Origin: Sabethes cyaneus
Taxonomy: Eukaryota; Arthropoda; Insecta; Diptera; Culicidae
Direction: 5' to 3'
NCBI RefSeq assembly: GCF_943734655.1
Contig: NC_071355.1
Location: 54,212,949 to 54,276,948 of the forward strand
DNA: 64,000 bases
The notes below the pieces were generated by a model. That model was not told the origin of the DNA, ran no database searches, and saw nothing but the letters and a program-made list of their open reading frames with translations. A program made the translations under genes and the position numbers. This document shows positions 20,430 through 32,056 of the stretch, in pieces (position 1 is the first letter of the stretch; each line of letters begins with the position of its first letter).

Positions 20430-23190
20430 GCGCACTGGAAGTGTCGTTTTCGTCAAAATAAAATATCCCATTTTTATTATGTAATCTAATCTTTACTATA
20501 CGAAAACAGTACCGGGTTAGGGGAACATCAAATAATTTTAGTTTTTTTGTTACTCTTCCGTGTTCAAAGTTTCGGTTACCAAACCGTCTTTTTTGATAAG
20601 AAAAAAAATGTATAGGAAGCCTTTCTTTGCGTGAGAAAGGCCAAAAGCCAAAATCGCCTTTCTTAACACTCATTCGACGATGATGATGGTTGCTGCTGCA
20701 AAGCTGCAGGCTGCAGTATCGTGTTTTTTTTGCTTCATCTATCCCTCTCGCCTTGGAAGCAAACAAAAAAAAGCAAGACTTTCTTACACTCTCACTTTCG
20801 TTTTGGGGTGACAGGTTTCAATATTATGTTACCGGTCAAGCCATCTGTAAGTACTACGGTACAAAGCCGGTTACGTTGAACATGCATGCATGCCGCTCTA
20901 AGGGATCACTTGCGGCACCTGGCAGATGTCCGCCAGGAGGGTGCTCTCGGGTGAGGTAATGCAAGGCGGCATAATATCGATGGGTGATAAATTAAAAAAA
21001 ACTGGACTGAAATCCATTGCGTGACAGTGATGGATTGCATTGACAACCCACATGATATGGGATGAATATCGCATTATTGCCTGTTTATTAGTTGCAGATT
21101 TCTAACAGCTACGGAATAGTTTTAAACAAGTTTAAAATTTTGCTAATTACGTACGATAACTATGAATTACCGAAAAGGTTTGAACTATTTTTCAGCTCAA
21201 CATGTGAGTTCGGTAAAAGGAATTTCGCACCGAAACGGTTAGAATAAGCAATTAAACCTGTTTTCGTTCGAGTAGGTAAGGCAAAACAGTACAATGTAAG
21301 CTAGTGAAAAGAAAAATGCGGACTTGTTAGCGAATGTTTTCCTTTTTCAACGAGAAACATTGGAAGCAATCGCAATCTGCCAAAACCGAAAGCATGTAGG
21401 TAGGTGCTCACGCCAAACCAGACAGAACTGATTATTGGCACACGTGTGTCTCCTTGCAACAAGCGGTTCCTACTACTGTGCGCGATCAAAATTCGCAACT
21501 GTTGGATTAGAAAACCCGGTGTCTATAGATGCAATCGGCATCTGAGCTGAGCCCGATTGCAACGCTGTCGTCTGTCTCGTCGTAGGCAGCACAGCGCAGC
21601 CTTGCCTGCATTCAGCAGTATGGTGGCTGGTGGCCGAATGCAACTCGAAACCAGTCAGCAATGAAAGTGAGCTGGCCTGATGCTGATACAGGTTACTTCA
21701 CCGCATTCGCGTCAGAGACGCAGACTACCTACTAGTAGGAATGGTCGACGAACGTTCACCATACAGAAACAGAAATGCTGAGCTGCACTTTGGTGGCGAT
21801 CGAACTGGACACCGAACGCCGGCGAGTCTGCCATTTTGTCGCATTGCGGTTTCTTAAAACAAACTTTCAAAGGCCAGAACCAAACGATTACTTTAGAGTG
21901 ATCTACATCCGATCTGAAGGGTTGTGTTCGTGCACATTTGTAGCAATTTATGTTATGAATATTAGCCCCGTTTCAGGGGAGTTTCGCAGGTGTCATTTTG
22001 CAATCCATTAACAGAGTTATGAAAAATTTCCATCGGCTTATTAGCACGTTATTCAACATGGTCAATGTTTTAAAGACATTTAGCAATTTCACATATTCGT
22101 TTTTTGTCGTGTTTCTCTTATATCACTTTGGCTTTATTGTCACATGCAATTCCATTGCATGTTTGCAAAATTGCTTGATCTCATTACCCATTCTAAGATT
22201 ATCTTGTTAAATTAACCAAGCAACGGGACACTTTCATTTAGATAGATCTTCGTAGCAAGCACCACATCGCCGGTGGTAATATGCAATGCACGACATTAAA
22301 ATTGAAACTGCCAACATTTATAATTTCAACTCGTTATCAAACAACGTAATGAGTCAATCATTTGACCAACAGCAGAGTAAACGTGATGGTGTAACACGCA
22401 AACAAGTGCTCTTCATCTCAGTTGTCTCCCGATGCGGTGCGTCGCCGCTTTGACAGTTAATGAAACTGGCCACTAGGTGTAGGCAGGCTAAACCGGTAAG
22501 TTAGTGTTAAACGGAAACTGTCGGCATCCATCGGCATGAACGGCAGTGTCACATGAAGATGCAGATTTCTGTCCCTCTCGGGGGTGCGACTGCGACCGCG
22601 ACTGACAGGCGGCGAATAGAGAGAGGGACTGGTCATGTATGGCGTAGCACTTTCGATTTTCACTTCGGTGTCAAGATGGAGAGATGCGATTAGCGACGTA
22701 ATTTTTAAATATTTACCCAACACTAGAGGGATCGTGTTGATAGCGTAATTCTTTCTCAATATTCCCAAGGGCATACAACTTTGTAGTATCACGAGTCACA
22801 TTAGTTCAGTGATTCGATTCACCGTGCAACAAAGCATACACGAAATAAAAACAAAAACATAATTTAGAGTCCAAATATCCAACAAGAAACAAAGTGAATT
22901 TTTTAATCGAGCAAAAAAACATGGGTTTTAAGAAAACGTGAACGTGAAAACCGAATCTATTCTTGCTAATAATATATAATTTATTATTTTCTATGCAAAA
23001 ATCTACGACAAAATGACAAAAACGAAGGAAAACTTTTTTTAAACGATTTTCGGAAATTCCATTGTTCGAATTTCCATTTCTGTTTCGTGCTAGAAGCGTT
23101 AATTCAACTCGTACACTCGAGCATTTTTCGTGTTTTTCAGACTGTAAAGCCCACAGACAATTGATTTTATAAAAAGAAATTTGACTCATA
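20430..23190. other. No recognised gene; unique-looking DNA
   Basis: Mixed composition with CATGCATGCATGCCGC near 20881 and GC-richer patches (21480-21660, 22540-22640). Short unrelated ORFs on both strands. No terminal repeats found. This is a candidate for host intergenic or regulatory DNA. Confidence 0.35.
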
Positions 23191-23210
23191 TCCTACAAAT
23201 TATTTTTTTG

Positions 23211-23257
23211 CCCCCCCCCCCGATTTTTCAAGTCAATTTCCAAGGGGGGGGGGGGGG
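23211..23257. repeat. C11/G14 homopolymer pair
   Basis: Eleven C (23211-23221) and fourteen G (23244-23257), separated by 22 bases, could form a G:C hairpin. Similar poly-G blocks occur in the TIR element at 34395-35469. Confidence 0.8.
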
Positions 23258-23396
23258 TGACAAAAACTTTAAAAATGATTTGCAATGGCATAATTGGTTG
23301 AAAAACGCGCTAAATCTATATTATTGTATGTTCCATCATAACTCCGGAGCGCCAGAATGGTTCTTCAGTAAACTTGGCTTACATGTTTTCAAAGAG

Positions 23397-23773
23397 CCTA
23401 GCCAGCACCAACTCGTATACCAAAGTACAAAAATTATCGTAAATATCTCTTTATAAACTCGGAATCGTAACTAATGCTTAATAAAGTGCGCCGAAGTTGA
23501 TTTTCTGTCGTATATAATGACAGTAACTGACACACATACGATGTTCAGCACAGAATCGTCTTGCAGCACGGAACAAGCCGTGCTCAATCGGATATTATCG
23601 TATATAATTACTTATATAGCTGAAACGCGTATAATTATTCATCATCACGTATATCGTCTCCAAAATGGTACGAATATGTCAGTTTTGCCGCAACAAATAC
23701 GATTTATTAGCATGTATATATGTACGTAATGCTGATTTTTAGCTTTTTTATGCATATAAAAATGCTAGCTGGG
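23397..23773 (-). mobile_element. CCCAGCTAGC MITE, copy 2 (377 bp, TSD AG)
   Basis: Inverse orientation copy of the 16593 element: starts CCTAGCCAGCACCAACTCGT and ends AAAATGCTAGCTGGG, flanked by AG (23395-23396, 23774-23775). The interior matches in inverse order (ATAATGACAG, CGATATTATCGTATATAATT, CTCCAAAATGGTACG). It lacks the 107-bp nested insert of copy 1 and so gives the empty site. Confidence 0.88.
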
Positions 23774-24059
23774 AGGTGCGTTTCTCTTGGCATTTGGTAC
23801 GATAGCAGTTGTAAAAGTAGATGGATGACAAGAGAGAATTATTGGAAGGGAGGAATAGGGTGGCCTTTGATAAGCGAGAGGTGCAAAAACGTAAAAAGGC
23901 TTTGTCTCGCTTTATAGCGATTACTAAACAGACAGGCTTATAAGCTGCTGGGGGACAACAGGTTGGGGAAGCTGACAAAGGGTAGACACATACAAATGAA
24001 GAAAAAAGGCTGTTTCTTGCATTATGAAAATTTTCGTTACAATCACAGATGTACAAGTG
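23774..24059. repeat. Dispersed repeat related to the interior of the 40945 element
   Basis: Text such as GGGTGGCCTTTGATAAGCGA, GCTGTTTCTTGCATTATGAA and ATGTACAAGTGGCTGAGAGA resembles blocks at 41870-42090 and 42640-42710, indicating an old common repeat. Confidence 0.5.
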
Positions 24060-24144
24060 GCTGAGAGACCAAGAGACCCCATGTAAGATCGAGCAATGAA
24101 CAAGGTGCTTTCCCAGATTTTGTTGCGTCGTCTATCCTTTATAT

Positions 24145-24266
24145 CAGTGTTTCTCAAATAGGGGTTCGCAAACCTCCAGGGGTTCACCAAAAATTTATCT
24201 CGCATTAGGATGGTATACGGAATTACGGCAGGAGGTTCGCGAACAAAAAAAGGTTGGGAACCGCTG
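24145..24266. mobile_element. hAT-like MITE, CAG(C/T)GNTTC family, copy 1
   Basis: Starts CAGTGTTTCTCAAATAGGGG and ends GGTTGGGAACCGCTG. Internal GGGGTTCGCAAACC and GGTTCGCGAAC pair. Related to 56261-56383, which has a perfect 8-bp duplication. The flanks here are CTTTATAT and CCCTATAG (5 of 8 match), compatible with a decayed 8-bp duplication. It interrupts the LINE RT. Confidence 0.75.
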
Positions 24267-24847
24267 CCCTATAGCTAGAGAATTCGTAGGGTAGCACCAG
24301 GCGGACTTTATGGGGGCCCGTCCTACTACGTATCAAATTTTACTCTCTGGCAAATCCTCCAGGAATGTCGGGAGTACAACGTGCCCATGCAACATATTTT
24401 CGTGGATTTCAGGGCAGCATACGATACAGTTGAATGCGAACAGCCATGGCAGATAATGCACGAGCACGGTTTTCCGGACAAACTAGCGTAGCTGATCAAA
24501 GCTACCCTGGAGCAAGTGATGTGCTACCTGCGTGTTTCGGGGATACTCTCGAGTCCTTTCGAATCGTGCAGAGGGTTACGGCAAGAGGATGGACTGTCCC
24601 GTATATTATTCAATTTCGCTATTGAAGGTGTGATCTGGCGAGCGCGCATCGAAACGAGAAGTAACAACAAGAGTAGCCAACTTCTAGCCTTCGTAGACGA
24701 CCTCGACATCATTACTAGAAATCATGGGACGGCGGAGGCAATCTATGCTAGACTAAAAACGGAGGGTAGGAGGATAGGATTACAAATCAATGCGTCGAAA
24801 ACAAATTATATGGTAGGAAGAGGCTCAAGAGAAAGCAACGTTTGCCT

Positions 24848-24955
24848 CCCAAGTAACAATTTGGGTTTTATTGCACTCTTATGATGGCATTTAAGACCAA
24901 AATTGGACTTGAAAACCGTCATAAGGGTGCAATAAAACTCACATTGTTGCTTGGG
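24848..24955. mobile_element. 108-bp palindromic MITE, copy 2 (TSD CT)
   Basis: Starts CCCAAGTAACAATTTGGG and ends ACATTGTTGCTTGGG, flanked by CT (24846-24847, 24956-24957). It interrupts the LINE RT after the INASKTNYMV block. Confidence 0.9.
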
Positions 24956-25240
24956 CTTCTACCCCTCTGGTCACCGCCGGCATTCATACGAGTAAGGAGA
25001 TACAACAACGCACTCAAGCTGGAAATCGAGCCTACTTTTCCCTCCGCAAGACGCAGCCATACAAAGTTGACGATGTACAAAACGCTAATCAGACCGGTAG
25101 TCCTCTACGGACGTGAGACAACAACTTTGCTTACGGAAAACTTACATGCACTTGCCATATTTGAACGAAAAGTGTTGCGGACTATTTTTGGCGGAGTACA
25201 ACCGGAAAGCGGAAAGTGGCGGAGGCCACCAGGTTGAAAC

Positions 25241-25994
25241 CGGCTAGGCAAATAAATTGGCACGAAAAAGAGAAAAACGAAAGAAAATACGTGACAGAAT
25301 GGGAGGGAAAACGGTACATAAAAAGAGAAAAAAGTGAAAAAGAAGAAAACGGCAAAACATGAGGATACTGGACGGAAAAAGAGGGACAATAGAAAAGAAT
25401 AGAAGAGAGAGACGAAAAATGAGTGAAAAGAAGGAAAAGCGATAAAGAAAATAAGAAAGAAAATGAGAAAAAACGGAAGGAAAAACAGAAAAAATACGGA
25501 ATTATGAAAATGAAAAAACGAGAACAGATAAAGATGGAAAACGGGACAGAAAAAATGAATAGAAAAAACGAAAACTTAAGGCAAACGCGATAAAACGAAA
25601 CAGAAAACTAGAATGTGACAGAAAAGTTGAAAAAGCAAGCAAGATAAGCATAAAAAGCATAAGAGTCAAAATAGAATAGTTGAAAACGGGCTGGAGTTAA
25701 AAAGCGAAAAAGTCGGAAGCTCGGACCTAAAAATGAAAAACTTGAAATGGACAGATAGGAAAAAATACAGACAGGAAAAGACGAAAAACGGATCGAAAGA
25801 AATGGCGAAAAATGGGACAAAAGAAGAAAAGTGGAACAAAGAAAGAGGAAATAGCGACAAGAAAACGGTAAAAACGTAGCAATGAAATAGGAAATACGTG
25901 ACAGAAAAAAAGAAAATCTATAGGGAAGGAGGAAAAATGGAAGAAAAAAGGAAAAATTGCGAGCTGGAACCAAAAAAAGCGACAGGAAAGGAAA
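25241..25994 (+). repeat. Purine-rich degenerate repeat tract
   Basis: About 750 bp almost entirely of A and G on the plus strand, built from words like GAAAAACGGAA, GAAAAAGAGAA and ACGGGACAG. It starts where LINE homology ends. Minus-strand open frames here (e.g. 25608-25973, Phe/Ser-rich) are artefacts of composition. Confidence 0.75.
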
Positions 25995-26750
25995 AAACTG
26001 AAAACTGAATTAAATTGAATTAAAACTTCAAGTTCAAATTAATCCAAATTCAAGTATGTCCAATTTCAAGGTCCATTTTAAGTTCATTTGCATGTCCGAT
26101 TTTAAGCTGAATTAAGCGATTTTAAGTCTAAATCAAGTCTAATTTAATTCCAACTTTGTGTTCAATTTTAAGTTAAATTTCAAATCTGATTTTAAGTCAA
26201 ATTCTAAGTCCTATTTCAAATCCAATTTTAAGTTCAATTACTAGCTTAATTTCGAATCTATTTCCAAGTCTAATTCAATTCCAATTTCAAATAAAATTTC
26301 AAATTCAATTATAAATAAACTCTCAAGTTCTGTTTTAAGTCCGATTTCATGCTTAATTATAAGTAAAACGTCCAGTCCAAACTGCGCTAAATTTAAGTCT
26401 AATCCAATTTTCATCATCCAGTTTTATGTCTAATTTCCAGTTCAATAGGGTAACCAACGTATTTTAGACCCCATCAGCAGCTGTACATAATTTGAACACT
26501 TTCATTTGAATTTGCTGTAAGTATCCAAATTATGTACAGCTGCTGGTGGGGTCCAAAATACGTTGGTTACCCTATATAGAGCAAAGGTTCAAACTTAAAT
26601 TAGTCCAAATTCAAATCGAATTAAATGTCCTATGACAAATCCGATTTCAAGACCAATCTCTGCTCTAACTTTTAGGTTAGATCCAAGTCTACATAATTTC
26701 TAGTCCACTTTCATATTTGATATTAAATTCAATTACTCCGTAAAGTGCGG
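25995..26750 (+). repeat. Degenerate ~13-bp minisatellite (AATTTCAAGTCC)
   Basis: Variants of AATTTTAAGTCCAATTTCAA in one direction for about 750 bp, interrupted by the MITE at 26448-26572. Confidence 0.75.
26448..26572. mobile_element. 125-bp TA-flanked MITE with ~48-bp TIRs
   Basis: GGGTAACCAACGTATTTTAG... pairs with ...CAAAATACGTTGGTTACCC with few mismatches, leaving a short loop near 26496-26524. TA lies on both sides (26446-26447, 26573-26574). Inserted into the minisatellite. Confidence 0.9.
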
Positions 26751-26759
26751 AGTTTTTAA

Positions 26760-27409
26760 CCCCGGGTCGGGCATTTTTATGATAAGTAACGGCGGGTATT
26801 TTTCCTCAACCCCGTTTTGCCTTTTTTACAACGCTTACGCGAAAGTTGCCCGGTGAACAATTTCGATTCTACTAGGTGCAAGTAACGGCGGGTATTGTTA
26901 TGATAATTAATAATAGATTCGCCATCCTAGCAGGGTTGCCACATGCTCAGAATATTCTGTGTTTAACAGATATTTGAAAGAAATCGCCTGTGCAGAATCT
27001 GTATGCATAGAATACAGATTTTCGCCAAATTACACGAATTAAACAGATTTTTTAACTTTTACATGAGAGTGAAAGAGACGAAAATAGTCAGCAAAATGAC
27101 TCTCCGTCTCTTTCACTCTCATTGTTTTGCATTGGACAGATTTTTGCACCGTTCCCTCGCTCGCTCCCAGATTTTTCCAACAAAAAACACAGAATTATAT
27201 GTGGCATCCCTGCATCCTAGATGACTCCGTTTTTCTAGGACAAAACGTTCTTCTGAAATGTCAGGGGCCTCACCTTTTATATATGTCTGGGCACGCTAGT
27301 GAATATAAGTCTCTTTCCAATTGAAAATTTGCCTGGTTCATATATCAATTAATAGAAAAATAATAAGTATATTTGGTAATGATAGACTTGAAGGCAGCTG
27401 GCACCAAGT
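26760..27409. other. No recognised gene
   Basis: Contains the local repeat AAGTAACGGCGGGTATT (twice, near 26784 and 26879) and an inverted pair AGAGTGAAAGAGACG (27064) and CGTCTCTTTCACTCTCA (27104). Otherwise unrecognised. Confidence 0.45.
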
Positions 27410-27625
27410 TGTCTAAGACACATTCCAGCGTTACGGGACACAATTAGCACCCATTGTTACCGTGTAAATCGTCTCCGATTTCACCAATTTCTTGACAAAC
27501 ACCATGTAAATAATTGTTTAAAGAGTACTTTATCTTCCACTAGAATGATAGGGATTTGATGAAACAGGAACCGATCTGCATAGTAGGGATAGTGTCTCGT
27601 AACGCTGTAATGGGTCTAAGCTTCG
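27410..27625. mobile_element. MITE candidate with ~30-bp TIRs
   Basis: Left CTAAGACACATTCCAGCGTT, ACGGGACAC; right inverse CTTAGACCCATTACAGCGTT, ACGAGACAC. The exact ends and target duplication are not clear. Confidence 0.6.
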
Positions 27626-28485
27626 TCTAAATAACAGAAAATAAATTGGTTTGGGCTATAAATTGGGCTATGCACCCCAGGGCACACCAGCTAGAACATT
27701 TTTCAATTCAATTCCTATTATGTAATGAATACAAACAAATGGAAGATATGAAGGTACTAACAATCAGTCAAAGTTAGTTGTACAACAAAGACAAAATAAG
27801 GATTCGAATGAACGCCTTGCGTTTAAAAATCCTGATAAACCAATAACAAAAACAAAGACAAAATATGCTTTGTAGACAATATATGTATGTACCATGAATG
27901 GAATTAATTACTCGTGAACGAAAACAAAGGAAAAGCGTTTGATTAACACATCCTTAAGACACACAGATTCTCCAAGAATTTGGTTCACAAAATCCTCCAC
28001 CTTTAATTGGCAACTGCTGTTATTGGCATGGTTTGATTGATTTTTTTGTGTTCACTAATCAACGCCTATACTGTGGCGGTTAACAATTCGCTTAATGACT
28101 TTATAATTATCCAATAAAATACAAAAGAGATGATTAGTAGATACAAGCATTCAATAAGTTCGATGATGAAGGCAATTAGCCGCCAACCGTTGTTCGAGGT
28201 GACGGCTAAAAGAAGAGCTAATCATTCAAACTCGATCATTGTTATTCATTAGATTTTTATTTTCGAATGAATATTTGCATGCATTTTATATGACATTAAA
28301 TTTCCTTATGGAGATGTGGGGTTAAATACCTTACACCAATTAAATCGTAGTTTTGAGCCTTAACAGCTTCCTCGGTACAATAGTTTTGTAATTTTGCTTT
28401 TCTCAATTGTAGTGGATGATATTGAATGCCACAGCCGCTGCTCGATGGTCTGATCTATTACGAAATAATATTGCGCTTGACACAA
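27626..28485. other. No recognised feature
   Basis: AT-rich sequence with AACAATAACAAAAACAAAGA-like runs. Nothing recognisable. Confidence 0.4.
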
Positions 28486-28489
28486 GGGA

Positions 28490-28710
28490 GGCTCTGTAGC
28501 CACAAGGTTACTGAGTCTGCCTTGACAAGCGAGTGGTGGTGTGTTCGAATCTTAGTAGAATCAACCCATTCGATGTTAAGTGACTTTAACATGGGTTTAT
28601 TCTCAGGGTTCTCCACATCTTTCATTCCTACTGAATTGTGCATTTATAATTGTAAGAGTGGTACTTGCTTGAGGTGCTTAATGAGGCCTAAAAGGGTAAA
28701 TTAGAACTTT
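28490..28710 (+). mobile_element. tRNA-derived SINE-like sequence
   Basis: TAGCCACAAGGTTACTGAGT resembles a pol III A box and GGTGTGTTCGAATCTTAG a B box at tRNA-like spacing. A ~150-bp non-tRNA body follows. No clear target duplication. Confidence 0.5.
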
Positions 28711-28810
28711 CTTTAGAGTCTTGCACTTCTTGGCTCTAAAGACAATAGTTTGTCTTCTAAAGATAATAATTTATTTAAAACTAAATCTAAAAATAATAAT
28801 TTATTTAAAA

Positions 28811-28893
28811 CACTGGAGTTTGGATGGTTTTGTCGAAATTTTGGGTTTGAAAGCCATCACTAGAGAGTAATAAAATCCAAATTGTTACTCGGG
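28811..28893. mobile_element. Degenerate 108-bp-family MITE (right part)
   Basis: AGAGTAATAAAATCCAAATT and GTTACTCGGG match the right half of the 108-bp family (AGTGTAATAAAACCCAAATT, GTTACTTGGG). The left end is decayed. Confidence 0.6.
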
Positions 28894-28899
28894 TGTAAT

Positions 28900-30712
28900 T
28901 GCCAAAGGAAACATTGATAAAGTACGTGAATTCGTGAAGGTTTCCATAAAATCACTGAATATTTCATATCAATAGAACATAGCATATGGTATGCAACAAA
29001 ACTTCTTCACAGTTGCTTGAATAAAGTTATCTCAGTAGAAAAAAATTTTAACTCTACAGTTTTATCCAAGGAAATCGAACGCCTCTTACCGGGGCTAGTT
29101 CTAGTTTGTTTTCACAGTAACTGCACGATTGGGACATCCCACAATTTTGAATGATCACAACCACTCAACAAGGTGTGCTATGTACGTTCTGGAGCTAGAG
29201 GAAATCTATTACTCCCCTTAAAAGATATTAAATGGGTCATCGCCCGGATTAGCTGAAAGGCCGAATTTTATTATTGTATTTCTAGATTTGCAAAGTTTGC
29301 AGTCACGATGACCAAATCCATAAATATATTAGTGTTACAACCGATAGCAATATTTAAATATTTTTGTTATTTTATTTAAATCTCCCACTACAAGTGGTGG
29401 GACCCATAACTCGTCTACTTGATGTTCGTCTGATGATGGAGCGATTTTTACGACTTTGTCATTTTCCACTTCGATGCATCGAACGACGGGCGGCGTCGTC
29501 GGATGCTTTGGGGCGATCATGATCAAAACAACTTTTTCCCAGGGAATAAAATACTGCTAGGAGAAAACCTTTCCTCATCTTTTTAAAGTTCACTTTGAAT
29601 GATGCATTTTTTTTTTATAGATTATGTAGTTTTAGTTTTTTGCTGTTGAACATTTCACTAAAATTATTCAGACAGTAAAACAGCTATAATTTGCAGTTCC
29701 GGTTGCATTACAACTATATTGGCACAACTTAGCTTACCTAAAAAGCAAACTCATATTTTAAATGGCATGCATCTAAAATTTATTAGTGGCTAAATATATA
29801 ATAAACTTTCTCGAAAAACTGCTCTGTGTTGATACTGCACTACTCAATCAATATCACTACGTATTGAGTTGCTACCGATATCGTAAAATTTGGTTGGTTT
29901 ACAAGGTAAATTTCAATTCCTCAATACAATCTAACAGATTATCAGTCAAATTTCCCGAACGCAAACGTACCAAATCTGCGCAGGGCTTGATGCTTATAGA
30001 GTCTGAACTTCACCATTACTCCATTCAATTTCTCTAATGGAGGTATTACACATGACCAACTGCTTACGCACGATCTTTGTTGTATGGTGTGCTTTATAGT
30101 GTATTTTCATCAGAATTATAGAAAAATTAGTTTCGAACTGGTCAGTTTTGCATACTACTTTTACAAAAGTACCAAACCAAATCATCCACTGAAAGGTGCT
30201 TGGATTCCCCGAACCTTTTACGTCAATGGGTGGTGGTTACTGGCCACTTCCTTCATCCATCGTCGCCAGTATTCGTTACAGATGTGAAAATGGGAAAACT
30301 GCCATTTGGTTTAGTTTCCATTTTCACATCAGTTGTATTGGAATTGGCGGATTGAACATATCCAGAAAAGATCTGTTCGACTTGTACTATATTAGCTTCC
30401 TTGATGTGATCCTGTTAACCTACCGCCGTATCCAAACCGTTGCTGTCTACTGGGTATCGATACGCTCGAGTACCGTCGTAAAATGCACCAGCCTTTTTTT
30501 TATTACGAAACCGATGAATGGTTGACATTGATTCGTCGACGCTTTTGTCTCTCATAAATTTCCGTGCTTCACCACTTGCCCTTCGCTCAATTGGCCTGCT
30601 TAACTAATTATCATCGCACGTTGTTTGTTTATAAAAACCCTTCACCGCCTGCATTAAGACCTTTGAGTTGACTAAGGGAATTTTCGATTTTAATTAAATT
30701 ACACAGAAATTT
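28900..30712. other. No recognised gene; small hairpin at 30281-30330
   Basis: AT-rich DNA. GATGTGAAAATGGGAAA at 30281 pairs with TTTCCATTTTCACATC ending 30330. The frame at 30196-30525 (109 codons, plus) and others are unrecognised. Confidence 0.4.
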
Positions 30713-30732
30713 GTGGCGAAACGGAAGAGAAA

Positions 30733-30815
30733 AGGCCGGTGGTGTAATTGGAAACGCACTCTACGCGAGATTGAGAGTTGTGGGTTCAAATCCCACCTTT
30801 ACAGTCAACTTTTTT
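30733..30815 (+). ncRNA. tRNA-like pol III unit or tRNA pseudogene
   Basis: GTGGTGTAATTGGAAACGC looks like an A box and D arm, and GTGGGTTCAAATCCCAC is a perfect T arm with B box, followed after a few bases by a T-run (terminator-like). However, the ends GGCCGGT and CTTTACAG do not pair as an acceptor stem, and the anticodon-arm loop would be about 11 bases. I therefore read it as a pseudo-tRNA or SINE head, not a functional tRNA. Confidence 0.55.
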
Positions 30816-30957
30816 TCACAGTTTGCATATCATTTTGCACAGTTCTTCCAATGTTCGTTCTTCACAAAATAAAAAAAAACATTTACCCTCTCATAAGAAG
30901 TAAAAACTAATATTTCAGGCAGTGAGAATAGATATTCAAAAAAGCAAAGCCATGGGT

Positions 30958-31145
30958 TTATACCGTCTTTAGACATTACCCTTCTTTATCGACAGACTTC
31001 GCAGCCGGCTGTTAGAGTACAGGAAAATTACGGGGCCAGTGCAACGATCCTATTGACTCTAACTAGCAAGCACCGCCTAGCCGAGATTCGAACACATACG
31101 ACGACTAGCTTGTTAGACCAGCATCGTACCTCGAAGCTAACTGGG
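30958..31145 (-). mobile_element. tRNA-derived SINE, family F, copy 1
   Basis: On the minus strand: AGTTAGCTTCGAGGTACGAT, GCTGGTCTAACAAGC, GTGTTCGAATCTCGG (B box), then a body with TACTCTAACAGCCGGCTGCG and AAAGAAGGGTAATGTC. Closely similar to 60991-61198 and, in the head, to 42256-42430. Confidence 0.75.
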
Positions 31146-31149
31146 TAGT

Positions 31150-31245
31150 AAATGACTGAAGCATAGTAAGTCGAAACGTCCGCTGAAAACATTTTAGTTC
31201 TTATTTCTCACCGAAAAAGTCAACAAGAGCAACATATATAATATT
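31150..31245 (+). repeat. Tail repeat shared with the retroposed inverted inserts
   Basis: AATGACTGAAGCATAGTAAG, TCGAAACGTCC, CTCACCGAAAAAGTCAAC and ACATATATAAT correspond in order to the right arm of the 2443-2705 insert. Confidence 0.65.
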
Positions 31246-32056
31246 TTATAAGTTTGACGCTTATCCATTTATTAAGACCATTGTTCAGATAAATATTGTA
31301 ATAAATAAATGAATAAATAAACTTCCAGCTACTAATGAACTCAGGTTGGTTGTTTGCAGGTTCAAGGGTTACGCAAATTTTACGGATCTTAGAAGCCTAG
31401 GTAGAGTCACTTAGGTTCGAATCCAGTAGCAATTGGCCGGGTTAAAACGGTTTCTATCCCGGAGACCCTAGCTGCGTAATACACAATAAACTACGATCTT
31501 ATAACGGACTAGTTGAGCCCGAATCTCACGATCCGGAAAATATAAATGTCTGTTAAGAATTCAGAAAACTGCGGATACATTTCATTGGCCAGTGTTTGCG
31601 AAGATTTTCAATCTTTATATTAGTTCTTTGAGTTCTTATATTGCATAATATAGCTCTAAGCTGTTATACATAAAAGAGTCATAGCAGGAAACTTAAACAA
31701 ATAGTTTTTATGGTCATATTGGATTTCATTTAACTAAATAAATACATTATCTCCACTGTGCTGATTCTATAGGCGGGCAATATGGCTCTTTTGTGTGAGT
31801 GGCTCAGAACCGTCTATTGTATGCCGCAAACCGATTCATATGGCCGGCAGATAGAACCGAGTGGCAAAATTCTAACTTCAAGAAAAACCCATTCAGTTTC
31901 CTGCATTCGAAATCATCTTCTAACTCTGGCTGTTTGCAACATTTATGTAGTCTGATTAGAGTAAAATGTTGCTTAGAAAATTCTTGATCATTTGCTATCA
32001 ATAACTCATTTTTTTAAATTTTCCGACTTGGTCCGGTCTGATTTAACACCGACCAT
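31246..32056. other. No recognised gene
   Basis: Includes TAGGTTCGAATCCAGTAGCA near 31411, possibly another tRNA-like B box, and AT-rich DNA. No coherent frame. Confidence 0.35.

Larger units (their letters stand above)
24060..25240 (+). pseudogene. LINE reverse transcriptase, split by two MITEs
   Basis: Plus-strand RT remnants in order: a KVLSQILLRR-like block (24100), interrupted by a hAT MITE; then FVG*HQADFMGARPTTYQIL (cf. YQaGFr.gRsTtdQi); FVDFRAAYDTVECEQPWQIM (~24400); CRGLRQEDGLSRILFNFAIE; the palm motif AFVDDLDII (~24690, FVDD in place of YADD); KTEGRRIGLQINASKTNYMV. It is then interrupted by the 108-bp MITE and resumes with TLIRPVVLYGRETTTLL and LAIFERKVLRTIFG. Several stops and shifts are present. 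The catalytic DD pair survives, but the frame is broken elsewhere. Same LINE type as 7095-8300. Confidence 0.88.

Noticed and set aside
23211..23257. G-quadruplex or recombination hotspot
   Set aside because: Homopolymer C11 and G14 are present, but function cannot be judged from sequence alone and assembly errors are common in such runs.
25241..25973. Phe/Ser-rich membrane protein on the minus strand
   Set aside because: The frame is a by-product of an A/G-rich tract; hydrophobicity follows from TTT and TTC codons only.
30733..30815. Functional tRNA gene
   Set aside because: A and B boxes are present, but the acceptor stem does not pair and the anticodon loop is too long; more likely a pseudo-tRNA or SINE head.
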